Shown: in pieces, positions 1 to 3,100 of the stretch
How positions within the stretch are numbered: position 1 is the first letter of the stretch
How the letters are laid out: the number at the start of each line of letters is the position of its first letter
From: Bacteroidota bacterium
Lineage (GTDB): Bacteria; Bacteroidota; Bacteroidia; Flavobacteriales; Weeksellaceae
NCBI GenBank assembly: GCA_023393915.1
Contig: JAEXBS010000022.1
Coordinates: 1 to 5,248, forward strand
Length of the DNA stretch: 5,248 nt
Direction: 5' to 3'
Notes under the pieces: generated by a model
What the model was told of the DNA's origin: nothing
Database searches by the model: none
The model's input: the letters and a program-made list of their open reading frames with translations, nothing else
Translations under genes and position numbers: made by a program

Positions 1-1215
1 CTGGCCAACACCCTCAAGAACCAGAACCTCGCCAACGGCAACCAGCTCACCCGCGAAGGCAGCTTCACCCGCACCGATGGCACGACCTCGGCCATGGGCG
101 AATTCAATCTTGCCACCGACACCTTCAATACGAAATTTGCCGAACAGATCGAAGTCCCCGAAGCCCTCAAAACCCTGCCCAACATGCAAGGAGCGGGCAA
201 CGTGCGCGAGCTTCGGCAAGCCGCGACCCAGTCGGACGGCGTGGCCAGCCTGCTGGCCCAATTCCAGAACGCCGCCACCCGCGCCGAGCAAAAGGCCTTG
301 ATCGACCAGCTGCTCACTGCCTGGGCCGATACCTCCGGCATGGCAAAAAACCTGGATGCGCGCGCCCAGGGCCAATACATCATCCAGTACGAAGCCTTCG
401 GCAACGACCGGCGCTCCGACCACATTGACAGCGTCGGTTTCGTCGCTGCCCAGACGGCAGGCCCGCTGACCTTTGAGGGTATGACCGGCGCGCTATCGAC
501 TGACATTGGCGCGAGCTACCTCAGCGCGCACTACCGCGAGCTCATCGACAGCTGGAACCAGAAACTGCACGCGCTCGAGGCCTTCAACGGCCAGTATTTC
601 TTCAACCTGCCGACACAAAAAAGCCAGACCAGCAACGCCAACTGGGGGATGACCGTTACCACCACGCCCGGCAGCACCCAGAATAGTGGCGGTATTGCCA
701 TGACCTACAGCGTGCCGACCCTGAAACTCAATTTCTCGACGGCGCAACTCGACCTGCTGCAACAAGCCTACGACAGCCTGAAGGAAAGCGTTTACGCCAG
801 CCTGGTGATGCAAACGCGACTGAAACCGTACCTCGACCAGATCGAACTGATCATCGACGACAGCGGGCTGCGGCTCGATGCCACGCGGCTCAACCAAATG
901 CTGGCGGACAAGCGCGCCGCCGATCCCGAGAACCACCTCGCAGATCTGCTCGATCTGGACCGCTACGCCGGTGCGTTCCTTGCTGGCACCAACTGGCAGG
1001 GCTTGGCGGAGTTCGACGCGCTGATTGAGACCTTGCCCAACACACCGGCGATCGCGGCCCTGCTCGATGAGTTCAAGGTAAGACGACTGACCGATACCGA
1101 TGAAAGTCAGTGGCTGGGGGACGACGCCGACATCGTGCTGGCGGGTGAGGGCATAAGCTGGCAACGGCAACACAGCGGATGCGGGAATGATGCAATTTGG
1201 AGGGTGGCGGCATGA
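1..1215 (+). CDS. RTX-family protein, copy A: C-terminal part, truncated at the onset of the RTX repeats
   Basis: The reading frame is already open at base 1, so the N-terminus lies outside the window; 404 residues are visible, and the first in-frame ATG (base 94) is probably internal. The visible part matches the central region of copy C downstream. LPNMQG followed by NVREL and QAA (from about residue 59) aligns with LPDAQG, KVRDL and QAM of copy C. ALEAFNG, then a stretch ending in AYDSLKESVY, aligns with ALEEFMG and AWDELKALVY. Copy A carries extra Thr/Ser/Gly-rich sequence between these two blocks. Near the C-terminus DADIVLAGEG equals the entry into the second RTX block of copy C, but only a poor GCGND repeat follows before the stop. 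A type I-secreted RTX protein should continue through more repeats to a C-terminal export signal, and this one does not. It is probably a non-exported remnant. Its TGA overlaps the ATG of the next gene. Family membership is fairly sure; function is unknown. Confidence 0.75.
   Translation: MANTLKNQNLANGNQLTREGSFTRTDGTTSAMGEFNLATDTFNTKFAEQIEVPEALKTLPNMQGAGNVRELRQAATQSDGVASLLAQFQNAATRAEQKALIDQLLTAWADTSGMAKNLDARAQGQYIIQYEAFGNDRRSDHIDSVGFVAAQTAGPLTFEGMTGALSTDIGASYLSAHYRELIDSWNQKLHALEAFNGQYFFNLPTQKSQTSNANWGMTVTTTPGSTQNSGGIAMTYSVPTLKLNFSTAQLDLLQQAYDSLKESVYASLVMQTRLKPYLDQIELIIDDSGLRLDATRLNQMLADKRAADPENHLADLLDLDRYAGAFLAGTNWQGLAEFDALIETLPNTPAIAALLDEFKVRRLTDTDESQWLGDDADIVLAGEGISWQRQHSGCGNDAIWRVAA
1126..1145 (+). 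repeat. 20-base direct repeat, copy 1 (RTX entry motif DIVLAG)
   Basis: The 20 bases gccgacatcgtgctggcggg occur here and again at 5023-5042 in copy C, in the same reading frame and encoding the same ADIVLAG peptide. The adjoining bases also agree in part. It marks where copy A corresponds to the second RTX block of copy C, and gives perfect homology at which gene copies could recombine. Confidence 0.8.
1177..1211 (+). other. Degenerate RTX-repeat remnant
   Basis: In frame with copy A the codons read GCGNDAIW, close to the RTX repeat pattern GGxGNDxLxGG. After TGG at 1198-1200 the glycine run expected next (GGG) is found only in another frame, at 1203-1211. A small frameshifting indel in former RTX coding sequence would explain this. 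The stretch is short, so the reading is suggestive only. Confidence 0.45.
1199..1203 (+). promoter_or_regulatory. Ribosome binding site deciding the start of the first four-TM gene
   Basis: GGAGG lies 8 bases before ATG 1212 and supports that start over the upstream in-frame TTG at 1197, which would overlap the site itself. The site lies within the glycine-codon-rich RTX remnant of copy A. Confidence 0.65.
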
Positions 1216-1727
1216 TTCGATCAAACCAAAATGATTGGCGAAACAATCGAATATTAGGCGCTCTGTTCTCCATTACGTTCCTAGCTCACCTTGCTTGGAC
1301 GGCTTATGTATCAAACGCTAAGGGTTTGGCTTTTGTTGAATACTTACGGAAGTTTATTTCGCGCGCCTATTATGGCGTTGGGTTTGAGTGGGTGGGAGAT
1401 GGTGCGTATGTAGTAACCGCCGCGCTCGCCTCTTCTTTTTTTGTAAACAGCATAAGACGCCTTCTTGAAGGATTTTTCTTCGGGTGGCCGAGATTTAAAG
1501 AACACGATAGACATAGCCTTATGAGGGCGTCGACGTTACTGCTTGGTTATGGTGCGTTGATGTATTTCGCCGTTGGTTTCTTCGGCGAAAAATATTCATC
1601 TAGGCCGCTAGATGTAATCAATGTGGGCTTGATCGCCGCGTCAACCTATATAGTCGGTCTGCTCGTAGATATCTTAGATGATGTCATTTCGGGAATTTAT
1701 TGCACATATCGTGGAGGTAAAGCATGA
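1212..1727 (+). CDS. Small four-helix membrane protein; candidate immunity/partner protein of RTX copy B
   Basis: The 171-residue product belongs to no family I recognise. Four hydrophobic segments are visible at about residues 14-33, 64-81, 104-124 and 134-152. A basic loop (RFKEHDRH, about 94-101) precedes the third helix, and no cleavable signal peptide is evident. It is predicted to sit in the inner membrane. ATG 1212 is chosen because GGAGG precedes it by 8 bases and because it overlaps the stop of copy A as ATGA. Its own TGA overlaps the ATG of RTX copy B in the same way, so the two genes are probably translationally coupled. A second unrelated-looking four-TM gene stands in the same position before copy C. 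Codon use is AT-richer than in copy A (26 of 60 G+C in bases 1321-1380, against 36 of 60 in 841-900), which suggests a separate origin. An immunity role is inferred from position, size and topology; a secretion accessory role is also possible. Confidence 0.75.
   Translation: MIRSNQNDWRNNRILGALFSITFLAHLAWTAYVSNAKGLAFVEYLRKFISRAYYGVGFEWVGDGAYVVTAALASSFFVNSIRRLLEGFFFGWPRFKEHDRHSLMRASTLLLGYGALMYFAVGFFGEKYSSRPLDVINVGLIAASTYIVGLLVDILDDVISGIYCTYRGGKA
1713..1717 (+). promoter_or_regulatory. Ribosome binding site for RTX copy B
   Basis: GGAGG lies 6 bases before ATG 1724, inside the 3' end of the four-TM gene. It supports translation of copy B from the overlapping ATGA. Confidence 0.65.
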
Positions 1728-2317
1728 GCGCGTTACAAAAGTCCGGAACACTCGCATGGATTGCCGACAAACTCAAGCAAGTAGCGGAGGCTGCTGAAAT
1801 TGCGCAGAACGCAGCAGATCCCGCAACACGAGAGCAAGCTGCATACGATGCCGCAACAAAACTGGCTGAGGCTGTTGGCATAGGTATACCGCTCTGGTTC
1901 CTCGATAAGGCGCTCACCAAAACTGGTCTTGATCGGGTATTTGATTCTCTCAAGAAAAACAAATCGTTCGAAGAGTATCTGAAGGATCAGGTTGCTAAGA
2001 AAAATCTCCGAGATTTCGGGCTTGGAAATCTTGCAGAATGGGGGCTCAAGGAGCTTCGAGAATGGATCAGCAGGAACGGATATCTCGATCCTCTGTTTGA
2101 TTTGATGACGGGTCGGTATCGCGATGCCAAAAACTGGGTCTGGCCCCGCGACCCCATCATCCTCGACCTCGACGGCGACGGTTTAGAGACGGTCGGCCTG
2201 GCCAGCAACGTCTATTTCGACCACGATGGCGACGGCGTGCTCACCAAGACCGGCTGGGCGGGCAGCGCCAGCGCATTGCCATTGCCCGCGCGCTGCTCAA
2301 GCGTCCCAAGGTGCTGA
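1724..2317 (+). CDS. RTX-family protein, copy B: N-terminal fragment, cut off and shifted into an ABC-transporter remnant
   Basis: The frame encodes 197 residues. Residues 1-142 form a private N-terminal domain: Ala-rich amphipathic helices, a short hydrophobic stretch (about 47-60) and a charged helical part. It does not resemble the N-terminus of copy C. Residues 145-156 read IILDLDGDGLET, the junction motif that precedes EF-hand-like loops in many large RTX proteins (copy C has IVIDLDGDGIET). DHDGDGVLT at 166-174 is Ca-binding-loop-like. Homology to copy C stops after TGW (residues 176-178). The remaining 19 or so residues are out-of-frame translation of ABC-transporter DNA and end at TGA. 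The central region, RTX repeats and export signal are missing, so the product should not be secreted. GC rises from 26 of 60 (1981-2040) to 37 of 60 (2161-2220) near the junction motif. It is probably a broken gene, although the N-terminal domain could still be made. Confidence 0.7.
   Translation: MSALQKSGTLAWIADKLKQVAEAAEIAQNAADPATREQAAYDAATKLAEAVGIGIPLWFLDKALTKTGLDRVFDSLKKNKSFEEYLKDQVAKKNLRDFGLGNLAEWGLKELREWISRNGYLDPLFDLMTGRYRDAKNWVWPRDPIILDLDGDGLETVGLASNVYFDHDGDGVLTKTGWAGSASALPLPARCSSVPRC
2257..2267 (+). other. Fusion point between RTX copy B and ABC-transporter DNA, with microhomology
   Basis: The 11 bases ggcgggcagcg can be read as RTX sequence (following ggctg, and parallel to ggctgggtgagtagcg in copy C) and also as codons for the GGQR of the ABC signature. 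Upstream only the RTX reading makes sense, and downstream only the ABC reading does, in a different frame. This is the pattern of a deletion through a short shared sequence. Confidence 0.65.
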
Positions 2318-2494
2318 TTTTCGACGAGGCGATTTCCAACTTGGATCAGCAGACCGCCGAGCATTTTGCGCAAACCATCAACCGGCTCAAGGGCAAGGTG
2401 ACGATGATTTTTATCACGCACCAAGTGCCCAAGGGCTTGCAGGTCGATGAGGTTATGAGTATGGGCGGCTATTCTATTGAAGTTAAGCTGGCAC

Positions 2495-2504
2495 AGGAGA
2501 GAGG
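2495..2504 (+). promoter_or_regulatory. Ribosome binding site deciding the start of the second four-TM gene
   Basis: AGGAGAGAGG ends 5 bases before ATG 2510. It supports this start over the in-frame TTG at 2477, which has no such site. Confidence 0.65.
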
Positions 2505-2509
2505 TAGTT

Positions 2510-3100
2510 ATGGGGAAGGGTAAATCAAATTTAACCGATTCAGTTCGATCTAAAAAAAACGACCTGGGTGGCAGTGGTTCGGCCTGCTCTGCAGAACAAG
2601 TTGCCGGCTTTCCAACATTGCATATATTTTTTTACTGGATGCTATTTGGGCAACTAATTATTTTGTTGTTAAGAATCTTCGATTACAGCGGCCTGCGACC
2701 AGTAATTGACTGGGTTTCTTCGGTCGTGCCACCCGTTGATTCTATTAGGTATTCAGTGAAGGTAATGGATAACGACCTTGCCAGAGCTCATCATGCATTG
2801 ATGTGGTTGTTTTCGCCTTTTTTGATAATTGCCATGTTGTTTTCTCCTGTACGGCAAGGTGAAAAAGAGTGGTTTTTAAGAACATCATCTCCATTCAAGA
2901 TGGCGTTTATCATATTTCTCGTTCTACTAATGACGGCCTTTATTTTCTATAGTGAATTCCCTAGTTCACCTCGTCAGACTCTCGGCCTTGAACGATTTAC
3001 CATAGGGTTTGCGTTTGTGTCATCTTTTTATTCGTCTTTTATTGCGCTACCATTTAGGTGCGTTAAGTTAATCTTAACTGATATAATGGAGTACTTATGA
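2510..3100 (+). CDS. Small four-helix membrane protein; candidate immunity/partner protein of RTX copy C
   Basis: The 196-residue product is not a family I recognise. A polar, Lys/Ser/Gly-rich N-terminus of about 35 residues is followed by hydrophobic helices at about residues 37-57, 96-114, 129-147 and 163-182. Size and topology match the four-TM protein at 1212-1727, but I see no convincing sequence similarity. Its TGA overlaps the start of RTX copy C as ATGA, the same arrangement as in the first unit, which points to coupled synthesis. At its 5' end it overlaps the ABC fragment by 14 bases. It is the most AT-rich part of the window (23 of 60 G+C in bases 2881-2940), unlike the flanking RTX and ABC DNA, consistent with acquisition. 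An inner-membrane immunity protein against the N-terminal domain of copy C is the favoured inference; an export or folding helper cannot be excluded. Confidence 0.75.
   Translation: MGKGKSNLTDSVRSKKNDLGGSGSACSAEQVAGFPTLHIFFYWMLFGQLIILLLRIFDYSGLRPVIDWVSSVVPPVDSIRYSVKVMDNDLARAHHALMWLFSPFLIIAMLFSPVRQGEKEWFLRTSSPFKMAFIIFLVLLMTAFIFYSEFPSSPRQTLGLERFTIGFAFVSSFYSSFIALPFRCVKLILTDIMEYL
3062..3078. repeat. Short perfect inverted repeat (gttaag / cttaac)
   Basis: Six-base arms at 3062-3067 and 3073-3078 flank the 5-base spacer ttaat, just before a -10-like box and the start of copy C. It could be an operator-like site, but it lies in AT-rich coding sequence where such short palindromes arise by chance. 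No T-run follows to suggest a terminator. Confidence 0.25.
3079..3087 (+). promoter_or_regulatory. Extended -10 promoter-like sequence before RTX copy C
   Basis: TGATATAAT matches the extended -10 consensus TGnTATAAT exactly. No good -35 hexamer is found at the normal distance (the bases there are tgcgtt). A transcript would start near 3094, downstream of the GGAG at 3088-3091, leaving almost no leader before ATG 3097. This argues against its use for copy C in the ordinary way, so it is only a candidate. Confidence 0.25.
3088..3091 (+). promoter_or_regulatory. Ribosome binding site for RTX copy C
   Basis: GGAG lies 5 bases before ATG 3097, within the last codons of the four-TM gene. It supports the ATGA start of copy C. 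Confidence 0.55.

Larger units (their letters stand above)
2254..2523 (+). pseudogene. 3' fragment of a HlyB-type (type I secretion) ABC exporter ATPase gene
   Basis: Read in the frame of position 2254, the DNA encodes the last part of an ABC nucleotide-binding domain. The end of the signature motif is GGQRQRIAIARALL, Walker B is VLIFDEA (2311-2331) with the catalytic Glu, the D-loop is SNLD (2335-2346), and the H-loop His is at 2419-2421 in ITHQVPKGLQVDEV. From memory, this tail most resembles the peptidase-domain-type exporters that serve RTX proteins in proteobacteria. Walker A, the Q-loop, all membrane helices and the N-terminal domain are absent. The serine expected before GGQ is replaced by RTX-derived codons, so the fragment starts at a recombination joint. 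A GTG at 2311 could start a 70-residue product, but no convincing ribosome binding site is present and such a product could not bind ATP. The frame ends at TAA 2521-2523, 14 bases into the next gene. It implies that a full exporter gene once lay beside this locus. Confidence 0.8.

Noticed and set aside
77..301. 74-codon plus-strand frame at the window start
   Set aside because: It is an alternative frame of copy A, whose own frame gives the sequence matched in copy C. The Pro/Ser/Arg-rich translation is typical of a wrong frame.
493..1224. 243-codon open frame on the minus strand opposite copy A
   Set aside because: It lies antisense to a convincing RTX coding region, has no recognisable motifs, and long antisense frames are expected in GC-rich coding DNA.
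2226..2450. 74-codon frame across the RTX/ABC joint
   Set aside because: It is the third frame of DNA already explained by the RTX reading upstream and the ABC reading downstream, and it has no motifs of either.
1200..2523. Insertion sequence or integron cassette as the cause of the mosaic
   Set aside because: I see no transposase or integrase coding sequence, no terminal inverted repeats at the boundaries, and no attC-like site; homologous or microhomology recombination explains the joints better.
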